This document shows positions 36,022 through 44,473 of a stretch of 64,000 bases of DNA, piece after piece. Every line of letters starts with the position of its first letter. Positions within the stretch are counted from its first letter, which is position 1. The translations under genes were made by a program, and so were the position numbers. A model generated the notes under the pieces. That model made no database searches, had not been told where the DNA came from, and saw only the letters and a list, made by a program, of their open reading frames with translations. The stretch spans positions 84,616 through 148,615 of the forward strand of contig JAHZAY010000007.1 of the NCBI GenBank assembly GCA_019423685.1, read 5' to 3'. Source of the DNA: Clostridiales bacterium (GTDB taxonomy: Bacteria > Bacillota > Clostridia > Oscillospirales > Ruminococcaceae).

Positions 36022-36963
36022 CTAATCTTTAATCTTTTCCAACACGCGCAGCTTTGCGCTTCTGCTGCGGTTGTTCTGTTCGATCTCTTCGAGGGTTGGC
36101 TCGATCGGCTTTTTCGGTACAAGCTTTGCCCGCGGGGTTTTGCCGCAGACGCACACCGGAAATTCCGGCGGACAGGTGCAGCCAATGGTAAAGGAGTGGA
36201 ACATCTGCTTGACAATTCTGTCCTCCAGTGAATGGAAGGTGATAATGCAGAAACGTCCGCCCACATTTAAGCGTGCAAAGCTGCCTTCGATACATTCTTT
36301 GAGGTAATCCAGCTCGTGGTTTACCTCGATGCGGATTGCTTGAAATGTCTGTTTGGCTGGGTGCCCCTTTGCGCGTTTGGCCGCCATCGGCAGGGCCTGC
36401 TTAATCAGGTCCACCAGCTCAAAGGTGGTCTCCACTGGCTTTTTTTCTCTGGCTTCCACGATTGCTGCTGCAATGCGGGGAGCAAACTTTTCCTCTCCGT
36501 AATCTCGCAGGATGCGGATGAGGTCCTCTTTGGAGTAGGTGTTCACCACATCATACGCACTCAGCCCCTGCTGGCTCATGCGCATATCCAGATGGGAGTC
36601 GAAGTGGTAGGAAAATCCTCTCTGTGCGGTATCCAGCTGTCTGGAGGAGACTCCCAAGTCCAACAGGATGCCATCTACCCGATCGATACCGAGGGTATCG
36701 AGGATTTGGGGGATATCTTTAAAATCTCCCCGCACCACCTGTGCTGCCGGATATTGTGCAAGGCGCTCGGTGGCAGTTTGGATGGCGTCCGGGTCCTTGT
36801 CGATGGAAATAAGCCGGCCGCCCTTTGCTGCGTCCAGCCGCATCGCGATCTGAGAGGAGTGCCCCGCACCGCCCGCTGTGCCGTCCACATAGATGCCGTC
36901 GGGCTTGATGTTGAGCCCTTCAATCGTCTCGTGCAGCAGCACAGGAACATGCTGAAATTCCAT
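36022..36963 (-). CDS. rsmH: 16S rRNA (cytosine1402-N4)-methyltransferase
   Basis: RsmH (MraW) methylates C1402 of 16S rRNA using S-adenosylmethionine. The 313-residue protein has HVPVLLHETIEGL, the SAM motif YVDGTAGGAGHS at about residues 25-36, and DGILLDLGVSSRQLD. The C terminus carries SLEDRIVKQMF. It directly follows mraZ, the usual order. Confidence 0.98.
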   Translation of the reverse strand: MEFQHVPVLLHETIEGLNIKPDGIYVDGTAGGAGHSSQIAMRLDAAKGGRLISIDKDPDAIQTATERLAQYPAAQVVRGDFKDIPQILDTLGIDRVDGILLDLGVSSRQLDTAQRGFSYHFDSHLDMRMSQQGLSAYDVVNTYSKEDLIRILRDYGEEKFAPRIAAAIVEAREKKPVETTFELVDLIKQALPMAAKRAKGHPAKQTFQAIRIEVNHELDYLKECIEGSFARLNVGGRFCIITFHSLEDRIVKQMFHSFTIGCTCPPEFPVCVCGKTPRAKLVPKKPIEPTLEEIEQNNRSRSAKLRVLEKIKD

Positions 36964-37022
36964 CTGAATCGCCTCCCCTCTCTACAAAAAAAACTTTTCT
37001 TTCATTTGGTGTTGCCGCTGTT

Positions 37023-37451
37023 TTAAAAATCCAGCTCGTCCATTGTCTGTGCAATCATATCCGAGGTAACTTCAGAACACATTGTTTCCCACTTCTCCTG
37101 GTTCCAAATCTCTGCGCGGTTGGACGCGCCGACGATGACCAGATCCTTCTGAAGTCCTGCATATTGGCGCAGGTTTTGCGGGATCAAGATTCTTCCCTGC
37201 TTGTCCGGCTGCACCTGGGTGGCGCCGGCAAATAAGAAGCGCTGCAACGCGCGCGCCTTGGACAACGGCAGAGCGTTTAGCTTTTTGGTGAGTTTTTCCC
37301 ACTCGTCATTTGAGTAGACAAACAAGCACTCATCGCCAAGCCCTTTGGAGAGGATGAAACTGTCGCCGAGGTCTTCGCGCAGCTTTGCCGGGAAATTGAC
37401 TCTCCCCTTGGTATCCAGACTGTGCTGGTATTCCCCAATCAGCATTGCCAC
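37023..37451 (-). CDS. mraZ: Transcriptional regulator MraZ
   Basis: MraZ is the AbrB-fold regulator that heads the dcw cluster and binds repeats in its own promoter. The 142-residue product begins MLIGEYQHSLDTKGRVNFPAKLRE and repeats the fold at residues 75-120 (QVQPDKQGRILIPQNLR). AGGTGG precedes the ATG. Direct TGGGG- or TGGGA-type boxes occur upstream (GTGGGA at 37501-37510 and TGGGG near 37550 on the minus strand), resembling known MraZ-box spacing only loosely. Confidence 0.96.
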   Translation of the reverse strand: MAMLIGEYQHSLDTKGRVNFPAKLREDLGDSFILSKGLGDECLFVYSNDEWEKLTKKLNALPLSKARALQRFLFAGATQVQPDKQGRILIPQNLRQYAGLQKDLVIVGASNRAEIWNQEKWETMCSEVTSDMIAQTMDELDF

Positions 37452-37573
37452 ACCACCTCATGCGAAACGGAAATTGCGATGCCCCACTCCCCTTAAAAAA
37501 AGTTTTGTGGGAATTTTGTTTTCTCTCACACCGCAGCTCCCTACTTTTCCCCACTTCTCTCCACTTTGTAATT

Positions 37574-37602
37574 ATTATAACTTTGTTTACAAAAAATTGC
37601 AA
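37574..37602 (-). promoter_or_regulatory. Sigma-A promoter of the dcw cluster
   Basis: On the minus strand TTGCAA (37597-37602) and TATAAT (37574-37579) are 17 bp apart. Transcription would begin about 120 bases before mraZ. The 343-bp gap from 37452 to 37795 holds this promoter, the mraZ leader and the EIIA terminator. Confidence 0.75.
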
Positions 37603-37740
37603 GTCTTTTGGGCCCTTCCCATGACAGAAATTAACGACAAAACACGTCATTTTCCTAAAATTTCTGTGCACTTTCCAGAAATTTCCTCTCTGTATGCTTT
37701 TTTTATCCATAACCTCCAGCTATTTTTTATTACGGACATA

Positions 37741-37778
37741 AAAAATCAGTGGAAAGCCTCATGACAAGAAAGCTTTCC
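37741..37778 (-). terminator. Probable terminator after the EIIA gene
   Basis: On the minus strand a 7-bp stem (GGAAAGC with GCTTTCC, 14-base loop) is followed within a few bases by TTTTTT. It lies just past the EIIA stop codon. Confidence 0.55.
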
Positions 37779-37795
37779 GCCGATCGAATTTTCTA

Positions 37796-38231
37796 TTATA
37801 TTAGCACCTCATACATCTGATGAACCCCGGACGCTGCAAGCAGCTTTTCGCGCACCTGCCCTTCGCTGAGCTTTTGTGCCAGATCCATCATCACCGCAAT
37901 GTGTCCCCGATCGTCCCTCGCCGCCAACATAAATACCAGCCGCACCGGATCGTTTGTGGGATGTCCAAAGGCAACCGGTTCCTGTAGTCTCACCAAACTC
38001 AGCGACTCACACAGCACATCTTCCTTTGGCCGCGCGTGCGCCACCGCAATCCCTTTTGCCAGAACGATATAGGGTCCCTCGCTGTGCACCTGCGCAACAA
38101 CCCTTTCCAGATAACTTTTCTGAATGGACCCATTTTCTATCAAGGACTTTGCCGCAAAGCAAACAGCTTCTTCCCAGTCTTTGGCCTTTACCCCATCCAG
38201 AATGGAATCTTCCTTTAAATAGGTCCAACAT
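37796..38231 (-). pseudogene. PTS sugar transporter EIIA domain protein, frame broken near the start
   Basis: The long frame encodes an EIIA of the fructose/mannitol (PTS_EIIA_2) type: KEDSILDGVKAKDWEEAVCFAAKSLIENGSI, then VHSEGPYIVLAKGIAVAHARPKEDV with the phospho-accepting His. That frame has no ATG, GTG or TTG near the expected N terminus. An AAGGAGG site points instead to an ATG at 38231 that reads MLDLFK and would fit the family start perfectly, but it is one base out of phase. Removing one A from the AAA at 38214-38216 joins them as MLDLFKEDSIL. It may be a recent one-base insertion, an error in the sequence, or a programmed +1 shift. No EIIB or EIIC gene is nearby. Confidence 0.75.
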
Positions 38232-38523
38232 TTCTTATGCCTCCTTGTCCCAGTTTCTTTCTCCCTTTCAAGATACAAAATTTGGCAACATTTTGCAACT
38301 GTTTTGGTAGATTTTCTGACCTTGTTGGTATTTTGATTAGAATTTTTCTCCCTCTGCTTTCTTTTTTTAGTCAAAGAGAAAGGTCTATAAAAAAAATCAA
38401 TTTGATCCGGATGCCATATATAAAATATCAATTGGACTTTACTCCTAAATTTTTTTACTCTTATTTTATTGAAGAAACTATGTCGATTTTTCTAAAAAAC
38501 ACACAGAAAAGAGAGAAACACAA

Positions 38524-39678
38524 ATGCAGATCAAAAAAGAACTTCCTGAAGTTTTTCATGAGTTCAGCGAGATGCGCCAAAAATCCTTTATGGCCGCTTA
38601 TGAGCTCAAACAGAAAAACATTCCGTTCATCGGCACCTTCTGCACCTATTTCCCGCAGGAAATTGCCATGGCGATGGGCGCTTGCGTGGTCGGTCTTTGC
38701 TCTACCTCCGATGAGACCATTCCGGACGCTGAAAAGGATCTCCCCCGCAACCTCTGCCCGCTCATCAAATCCAGCTATGGCTTTGCAAAAACAGACAAGT
38801 GCCCTTACTTCTACTTCTCTGACCTGATCGTGGGAGAAACAACCTGCGACGGAAAAAAGAAGATGTACGAATACCTCGGCCAGTTTAAGCCGGTGTACAC
38901 CATGGAACTGCCAAACTCCCAGAGCCCGGAAGGTCTCGAACTGTGGACCAAAGAGATTATCAAGCTCAAGGAAAAACTGGAATCCTACTTTGAGGTAACC
39001 ATCACCGACGAAGAGGTTCGCAAACAGGTCAAGATCATGAACGAAGTGCGCCGCGCAATGAAGGAATTTTACGCGCTGACCATGGTCGAACCCGTTCCGC
39101 TGCTGGGCCAGGATATGTTCAAGGTTTTGTACGGCTCCTCCTTCCGCTTTAATAAGGTTAAGCTCCCGGACGAGATTCGCGCCGTCACCGCTAAGATCAA
39201 GGCGGAATATGAAGAAAACCCCAACAAGTATCCAAAAGCTCCCCGCATCCTGGTCACCGGTTGCCCAATTGGCGGAGGTGCTTCCAAATGCGTCAAAGCG
39301 ATCGAGGATAACGGCGGTCACGTTGTTGTCTTTGAAAACTGCTCCGGCGCCAAATCCTTCGACAAATTGGTCGACGAGGATGCTCCGGACATCTACCGCG
39401 CAATTGCGGAACGCTATCTGAGCATCGGCTGCTCGGTTATGACGCCAAATCCAAATCGCTTGGAACTGCTGGGACGACTGATCGATGAGTACCGCATCGA
39501 CGCCGTAGTGGAGGTTACCCTGCAGGCATGCCACACCTACAATGTGGAGTCGCTGGGAATCAAGCGCTTTGTCAATGAACAGAAGGGCATTCCGTACATG
39601 GCAGTGGAAACCGATTACTCCACCGCCGACATCGGACAGCTCAACACCAGAATGGCCGCCTTCATCGAGATGTTGTAA
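38524..39678 (+). CDS. 2-hydroxyacyl-CoA dehydratase-family, double-cubane-cluster-type reductase
   Basis: The 384-residue protein belongs to the HgdB/FldC-like superfamily and matches YjiM-type double-cubane cluster proteins. Visible marks are FIGTFCTYFPQEIAMAMGA near residue 35, NLCPLIKSSYGF near residue 78, RILVTGCPIGGGASKCVKAIEDNG near residue 240, and TLQACHTYNVES near residue 340. The cysteines are the likely iron-sulfur ligands. Family members use an ATP-driven activator to carry out low-potential reductions; the DCCP of Carboxydothermus reduces small substrates such as acetylene. The natural substrate is unknown. The activator gene begins one base after its stop codon. It is not a subunit pair for amino-acid fermentation, because the second dehydratase subunit is absent. 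Confidence 0.85.
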   Translation: MQIKKELPEVFHEFSEMRQKSFMAAYELKQKNIPFIGTFCTYFPQEIAMAMGACVVGLCSTSDETIPDAEKDLPRNLCPLIKSSYGFAKTDKCPYFYFSDLIVGETTCDGKKKMYEYLGQFKPVYTMELPNSQSPEGLELWTKEIIKLKEKLESYFEVTITDEEVRKQVKIMNEVRRAMKEFYALTMVEPVPLLGQDMFKVLYGSSFRFNKVKLPDEIRAVTAKIKAEYEENPNKYPKAPRILVTGCPIGGGASKCVKAIEDNGGHVVVFENCSGAKSFDKLVDEDAPDIYRAIAERYLSIGCSVMTPNPNRLELLGRLIDEYRIDAVVEVTLQACHTYNVESLGIKRFVNEQKGIPYMAVETDYSTADIGQLNTRMAAFIEML

Positions 39679-39679
39679 T

Positions 39680-40444
39680 ATGTTGACATTAGGTATTGAT
39701 TCTGGATCCACCACAACAAAAGGCGCTTTGTTTGATGGAGAAAAAATTGTCCGCACAGCCATTTTGCCCACCACGGCCAATCCAAAGGAGAGCATCGGGC
39801 GGCTTTATGAGATGCTCTACAACGAGGATGTGGCCTACACGGTGTCCACTGGCTACGGACGCGCCCTGCTGGATCAGGCAGACAAACAGATCACCGAGAT
39901 TACCTGTCACGCCAGAGGCGCGGCTTTCCTGAACCCCAATATCCGGGCGGTCGTGGATATTGGCGGCCAGGACTGCAAAGCCATCCTCCTGGACAACAGT
40001 TTAAATGTCGTAGACTTCATCATGAACGATAAGTGTGCCGCCGGTACCGGTCGCTTTATCGAGGTGATGATGCGCATTCTGGAAGAAAGCATCGACAACA
40101 TCGACCAGTTTGTGCAGGGTCATCAGCCGATCAACATCACCAGCATGTGCACCGTCTTTGCCGAGAGCGAGATTGTAAGCTTGCTCGCCAAAGGCGCAGA
40201 CAAGGGAGACATTGCACTGGGCATTATCAATTCGATCTGCCGCAGAACCTCCTTCTTCGCACAAAAGTTGAACCTCACCGGAGAGATTTTCTTCAGCGGC
40301 GGTCTTGCCCGCTTTGAGATTTTCCGCTCCACGATGGAGAGCTATCTCAAAATCCCGGTGCGCACCTCCGAGCTGTCTCAGTACGCTGGAGCTATCGGTG
40401 CGGCCGTCATCGGCTTTAACAAGGCAAAGAGAATGCAGGCATAG
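39680..40444 (+). CDS. ATP-dependent activator of 2-hydroxyacyl-CoA dehydratase type (YjiL/HgdC-like)
   Basis: The 254-residue ASKHA-fold ATPase begins MLTLGIDSGSTTTKGALFDG. It has VDIGGQDCKAI around residue 96, NDKCAAGTGRFIEV with the cluster-ligand Cys at about residue 116, and SMCTVFAESE with the second Cys around residue 155. Two such subunits hold one [4Fe-4S] cluster and inject low-potential electrons into the partner. The partner is the reductase encoded immediately upstream. Confidence 0.92.
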   Translation: MLTLGIDSGSTTTKGALFDGEKIVRTAILPTTANPKESIGRLYEMLYNEDVAYTVSTGYGRALLDQADKQITEITCHARGAAFLNPNIRAVVDIGGQDCKAILLDNSLNVVDFIMNDKCAAGTGRFIEVMMRILEESIDNIDQFVQGHQPINITSMCTVFAESEIVSLLAKGADKGDIALGIINSICRRTSFFAQKLNLTGEIFFSGGLARFEIFRSTMESYLKIPVRTSELSQYAGAIGAAVIGFNKAKRMQA

Positions 40445-40477
40445 GCACGATAACAACAATGATAGCCAAAACAGCAA

Positions 40478-40515
40478 GCGGCATGGCAACTAAAAGTTGC
40501 CATGCCGCTTTTTTT
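40478..40515 (+). terminator. Terminator after the reductase-activator operon
   Basis: A 14-bp perfect stem (40478-40491 with 40495-40508) with a 3-base loop is followed by seven T. Confidence 0.95.
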
Positions 40516-40981
40516 ATCCCAGCGAAACAATCAAATCGTCATTGTCCCAGGCGCTCACCGTCTGCGCATCCTTTTCTACCTCCAGCACCATGCGGATTTG
40601 CACACTGTCTCCCGCCGGCACCTGCACATAATAGGGGGCATACTGCTGTCCCTCCGAATAGAGGCTTTCCAGCACCGAGCAGATGCTGCCGGAGGGGTTA
40701 GAGTAGAAGGCGCTGTTGACCGAGTAAGAGCCGTCCACCGCCTTGTCGTTTTGCAGAGTACAGGTAACAACGTAGTAGTCGTACCACTCCGGGTCCACTA
40801 CACTGTGCCCCATCGTCAAGAGGTTGAGCATCTCCTCGTCGTCCAGCTTCTGCTCCACCTTCAGCTCGGTGGGATAGACCAGGTCATAACTGCGGTATTG
40901 AAACGCATCCAGTTGGCCCATGACCACTGAGATCGCCACGATCGCAGTAAAAACCCAAAACACAACCTTGAGCGATTTCAT
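40514..40981 (-). CDS. Membrane-anchored protein of unknown function
   Basis: The 155-residue product has an N-terminal membrane anchor (about residues 4-24, VVFWVFTAIVAISVVMGQL). The outside domain resembles an immunoglobulin-like or DUF4352-type beta sandwich, with alternating hydrophobic strands such as YYVVTCTLQND and GDSVQIRMVLEVEKD. No lipobox is present. GGGAGGAG precedes the ATG at 40981. Its start overlaps the stop of the zinc-ribbon gene upstream (ATGA), so the two are co-translated. I do not recognise the family. Confidence 0.65.
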   Translation of the reverse strand: MKSLKVVFWVFTAIVAISVVMGQLDAFQYRSYDLVYPTELKVEQKLDDEEMLNLLTMGHSVVDPEWYDYYVVTCTLQNDKAVDGSYSVNSAFYSNPSGSICSVLESLYSEGQQYAPYYVQVPAGDSVQIRMVLEVEKDAQTVSAWDNDDLIVSLG

Positions 40982-41823
40982 GCAATCTCCTCCCCTGTAA
41001 TGTCCACCTGAATTAAGCAATCCACCTTATCAATCCCGACAAATTCCATCTCATGGATGTCCTGCACACAAAACGTCCTGGACACATCCTCCTGGGGTGG
41101 GGTCATGAACAATATGCCCTTCTCTCCCGGCAGCACCTCTCGGCCCAAATACGGCAGCTCAATCCCCGTTTCCTGCTCCACCAGTTGGTTTAGCCCCCAG
41201 TTGTCAACAGGGTAGTATACACACCCGTCCTGTTTGAGGTAACAGGCAAGTTCCCCATATTCAAAAAATGCGCCCTCGGTCTGCTGGTCCAGCACAACCA
41301 TGGTCAGCTGCATTCCCGGAGCAATCGGGGTATACGCTGCAAGCGCATCGTACTTTTTCCCATCCAGAGCGACCTCCATGCTCCCCTTTACGATGTACGC
41401 AGCATCGCCAGCTGTAAATCCCTCGCCCACCGGCGACGTCTCCACCGTCATCTGATCGAGGCTCTGGTCGACTAACCTTTCCAATGCCCAAAAGAGGGCT
41501 TGCGATCCGACATTGACCACCAGCATGATGATGACAAAAATGCCTATGTATGCCGCCACTCCGCGCTGTCTTTTCTTTGCTGGAGCAGAAGCGCTCTCGC
41601 TGTCCTCTCTAGAGAACGTGCTGCGCACTTCCCCAAAGCTTTCCCGATTTGACCGGGTGGCCTTTTCCATCGTTTTGGGCGCCCTGTATTTTGGGGGCTG
41701 GCTGTCAATGCTCTGTGGGCGGTCCTTTTCCTGAGAGAAGGCGTTGTAACTGCCGCAGCGCGGACACAGTTCGTCCTGATCTGTGTCATATCTTTTGCCG
41801 CACGATTGACAAACAATCTTCAT
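40978..41823 (-). CDS. Zinc-ribbon membrane protein of unknown function
   Basis: The 281-residue product starts with a rubredoxin-like zinc ribbon, MKIVCQSCGKRYDTDQDELCPRCGSY (two CxxC pairs). A polar linker to about residue 88 and one membrane segment (residues 90-112) follow, and then an extracytoplasmic domain of about 165 residues. Such zinc_ribbon plus membrane plus beta-domain proteins are common in clostridia and uncharacterised. GGAGG precedes the ATG. It forms a two-gene unit with the next membrane-anchored gene. Confidence 0.7.
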   Translation of the reverse strand: MKIVCQSCGKRYDTDQDELCPRCGSYNAFSQEKDRPQSIDSQPPKYRAPKTMEKATRSNRESFGEVRSTFSREDSESASAPAKKRQRGVAAYIGIFVIIMLVVNVGSQALFWALERLVDQSLDQMTVETSPVGEGFTAGDAAYIVKGSMEVALDGKKYDALAAYTPIAPGMQLTMVVLDQQTEGAFFEYGELACYLKQDGCVYYPVDNWGLNQLVEQETGIELPYLGREVLPGEKGILFMTPPQEDVSRTFCVQDIHEMEFVGIDKVDCLIQVDITGEEIA

Positions 41824-41909
41824 GCCCTAACCTCCTTTACCCCACACCTTTTTCCTGCTCCCGGCATATCCTGAAGAGAAAGATTCTTTGTGAACTGGGG
41901 TGTATTTCC

Positions 41910-42665
41910 ATGCCGAAAATCTATCTTAGTCCTTCCACCCAACAGTACAACCTCTACAGCAACACCGGCAATGAGGAATACTGGATGAACCAGATCGCCG
42001 ACGCGATGGAGCCGTATCTGTTGGCCAGTGGAATTGAATTTACAAGAAATGATCCCGACGGCACCGTAATTGACTCGATCAATGAGTCCAACCTGTCCCG
42101 CTACGGAATGCACGTTGCCCTGCACTCCAACGCCTCTCCTGAAGGCATGGAGGGGCTGCTGCGCGGCAGCGACATCTATTACCGGCCGGGAGACAGCGAT
42201 GCTGCCGTCCTAAGCCGCCGCTTTGCCGAAATAGTGGCCGACAAGCTGCGGGAGATCTATCCGCTGCCCGTACGGGTCAACGCCCGGCCAACCGACTATC
42301 TTGCTGAGGTGTTGCAGACCAACTCTCCAGCAGCGCTCATCGAGGTGGCCTACCACGACAACCTACAGGATGCCCAGTGGATTCAGCAGAACATCGATCC
42401 AATCGCAAGGGCGATTGTCGAAGCCTTGTGCGAATACTTCGGGATTCCCTTTGCCGAACCGCAACCGGTGCGCCGGGGTATTGTCCACACTGGCGGAGCA
42501 AATCTGAACATCCGCAGTATGCCGAGCACCCGATCGACGATCGTGGCAATTGCACCAAACGGGGCCGAATTGACTATCTATTCCCAAAGCGGGGATTGGT
42601 ACGCCGTGCGTTACCAAAACGCAACCGGTTATGCCTATTCCCCCTATGTTTCGATTCAAGAATAA
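41910..42665 (+). CDS. N-acetylmuramoyl-L-alanine amidase with SH3 domain
   Basis: The 251-residue product has an Amidase_3 domain (residues 1-175): IYLSPSTQQYN, the zinc ligand region VALHSNASPEGMEG, and ALIEVAYHDN with the catalytic Glu. A bacterial SH3 domain (residues 185-250) contains GGANLNIRSMPSTRSTIV and GYAYSPYVSI. It lacks a signal peptide, so it may act on the cell's own wall after release or inside the mother cell during sporulation. The ATG at 41910 has only a modest GGGGTG upstream. The repeat-protein gene begins 13 bp after its stop. Confidence 0.88.
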   Translation: MPKIYLSPSTQQYNLYSNTGNEEYWMNQIADAMEPYLLASGIEFTRNDPDGTVIDSINESNLSRYGMHVALHSNASPEGMEGLLRGSDIYYRPGDSDAAVLSRRFAEIVADKLREIYPLPVRVNARPTDYLAEVLQTNSPAALIEVAYHDNLQDAQWIQQNIDPIARAIVEALCEYFGIPFAEPQPVRRGIVHTGGANLNIRSMPSTRSTIVAIAPNGAELTIYSQSGDWYAVRYQNATGYAYSPYVSIQE

Positions 42666-42678
42666 AAGGGGCGAGTAT

Positions 42679-44163
42679 ATGAAAATCTTTTCTTGCGGGT
42701 CGCAGGGCCTTTTGCCGAGCATTCCCTGTGTCCTTCCCACCTGCTGCTCTGTGCAGAATGAGCTGACCTTTTCCGGCATTGCAGGTTCTGTTCCCGGAAT
42801 CTTGCCGCTCGGCGCGGGATATACCACACAGCAGAACGCCGTACAAACCGCTGCACAGACATCCGCTGCAAGCAGCATTTTCCCTCTAACAGCACAAACT
42901 TCTGCGAGCAATCCCGTTGCCGCTGAAGATACCACTTCTGCCGCTGCCACCACCGCACCGTCCTCCGCGTCGGTACAAGCGGCACAAGGGGGAAACACTG
43001 CCGAGTTATTTGTACAGCCTCAGCCCGGATTCATGGGGAGTGGGGCTTCCCTAGCCGACGCGACCGAACCGGCTGTACAGGATGAGCCGCTGTCCTTAGC
43101 TGCAAGGGCGGTAACCGAACCCACCGACAATAGCCAGACCGATTCCGAATCCACACCCGGATTCATGGGAAGTGGCGCTTCCCTTGCTGACGCGACCGAA
43201 CCGGCTGTACAGAGTGAACCTCTGTCCTTGGCTGCAAGGGCGGTAACCGAGCCCACTGACAATAGCCAGACCGATTTCGAATCCGCACCCGGATTCACGG
43301 GAAGTGGCACTTCTCTGGCCGACGCGACCGAACCGGCTGTACAGGATGAGCCGCTGTCCTTGGCTGCAAGGGCGGTAACCGAACCCACTGACAATAGCCA
43401 GACCGATTCCGAATCCGCACCCGGATTCATGGGAAGTGGCACTTCTCTGGCCGACGCGACCGAACCGGCTGTACAGGATGAGCCGCTGTCCTTAGCTGCA
43501 AGGGCGGTAACCGAACCCACCGACAATAGCCAGACCGATTCCGAATCCACACCCGGATTCATGGGAAGTGGCGCTTCCCTTGCCGACGCGACCGAACCGA
43601 CTGTACAAGACCAATCGCAGCCTCTTGCGCTCATGGAAGATACCACAGAAAAAAGCGCTTCCCCTTCCATGACCTATGAAGATGCTCCCGAGCGCACTGC
43701 CAAATCGGCAGAGGATGCGCTGGCGTCGAAGATGCGCTCAAGTGCAGCGCAGTTTTTGCTGCACAGCTCTCAGGCACAGAATGCAGGCATCCTTCCCCTG
43801 CAACCACAGATCATCTCGGGGGACGACATTCGCTTTGACCAAGGCAAAGTGCTCTTTACCGCAGCAGGACTATATTTTGTAGCGATCTCGCTCAAGGCAG
43901 ATGCCGACAAGGACAGCTTTGTCGAATTGATCCCACAGATTGCCGGTGCGCTGCGGCAGGAATATGCCGCCTATTCGGCAACCGTCGCGGGAGAAACCGG
44001 CCTTGCCGCGAGCTTTCTGCTCAACACAACCAACGACAAATTGCCTGTCTCTCTGGAACTTGTGCTCCACACCAGCGCCACCGCTCCGGTCCACCTCGAA
44101 GGATGCCTCTCTGCCTTCAAGGTCGGTGTTCCAGAAAATTCTCTACTGGATGCGGCTCTTTAA
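42679..44163 (+). CDS. Tandem-repeat protein with jelly-roll-like C terminus, possible spore-surface protein
   Basis: The 494-residue product has three parts. Residues 1-115 are Ala/Ser/Thr-rich with several cysteines near the start and no signal peptide. Residues about 116-315 are four complete and one partial copy of a 44-residue repeat beginning PGFMGSGASLADATEPAVQ. The last about 130 residues have the alternating strands GKVLFTAAGLYFVAISLKA and ELVLHTSATAPVHLEGCLSAFKVG, resembling the C1q/TNF-like C-terminal domain of BclA-type exosporium proteins. GGGGCGAG precedes the ATG. It follows the amidase gene, and its last 21 bases overlap a convergent zinc-ribbon gene. The spore-surface idea rests on architecture only. 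Confidence 0.6.
   Translation: MKIFSCGSQGLLPSIPCVLPTCCSVQNELTFSGIAGSVPGILPLGAGYTTQQNAVQTAAQTSAASSIFPLTAQTSASNPVAAEDTTSAAATTAPSSASVQAAQGGNTAELFVQPQPGFMGSGASLADATEPAVQDEPLSLAARAVTEPTDNSQTDSESTPGFMGSGASLADATEPAVQSEPLSLAARAVTEPTDNSQTDFESAPGFTGSGTSLADATEPAVQDEPLSLAARAVTEPTDNSQTDSESAPGFMGSGTSLADATEPAVQDEPLSLAARAVTEPTDNSQTDSESTPGFMGSGASLADATEPTVQDQSQPLALMEDTTEKSASPSMTYEDAPERTAKSAEDALASKMRSSAAQFLLHSSQAQNAGILPLQPQIISGDDIRFDQGKVLFTAAGLYFVAISLKADADKDSFVELIPQIAGALRQEYAAYSATVAGETGLAASFLLNTTNDKLPVSLELVLHTSATAPVHLEGCLSAFKVGVPENSLLDAAL
43024..43620 (+). repeat. 132-bp coding tandem repeat, 4.5 copies
   Basis: Units start at 43024, 43156, 43288, 43420 and 43552, each at CCCGGATTC and exactly 132 bp apart. 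The first four are complete and the fifth breaks off around 43620. Copies differ by only a few bases, so the array is young or homogenised, and its copy number should vary between strains. Confidence 0.97.
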
Positions 44164-44400
44164 ACCGGGCAGTTCCTGCTCAATCTTGCAGTTAAATTCA
44201 TTCTGCGTGCCGCAGAACGGGCAATCGACCACAACCTCATAGATCTGGTCGGCAACCAACATCATGCCGTTAACGGCAACGGTCGCTTCTTCGTCATTTG
44301 TTGTATGGCGGATGTAATCCCCCTCCTGCGCGGGCTGATAGTACCAGGTGAATGTTTTGCCACAGTTTGTGCAACGGCGGGTATCCTTATAAGATGGCAT
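44143..44400 (-). CDS. Small zinc-ribbon protein
   Basis: The 85-residue product has RCTNCGKTFTWYY near the N terminus and DCPFCGTQNEF around residue 60, two CxxC pairs that should hold one zinc ion. A helical Glu-rich end follows. AAAGGAATG precedes the ATG. It runs toward the repeat-protein gene and overlaps that gene's last 21 bases. The family is unrecognised. Confidence 0.7.
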   Translation of the reverse strand: MPSYKDTRRCTNCGKTFTWYYQPAQEGDYIRHTTNDEEATVAVNGMMLVADQIYEVVVDCPFCGTQNEFNCKIEQELPGLKSRIQ

Positions 44401-44473
44401 ATTCGATCATTCCTTTCTTATGCTCCTATTATAACATTCTTTTTCCCCTTCTTCCAGTAATCCCAATCATTTT

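Noticed and set aside
43024..43620. The repeat array as a CRISPR
   Set aside because: Units are contiguous, coding and near-identical throughout; there are no short repeats with variable spacers. No CRISPR array was seen in the window.
43020..43670. A 216-codon minus-strand frame with repeated VWLLSVGSVTALAAKD segments
   Set aside because: It is the antisense image of the 132-bp repeat array and has no ribosome binding site or separate support.
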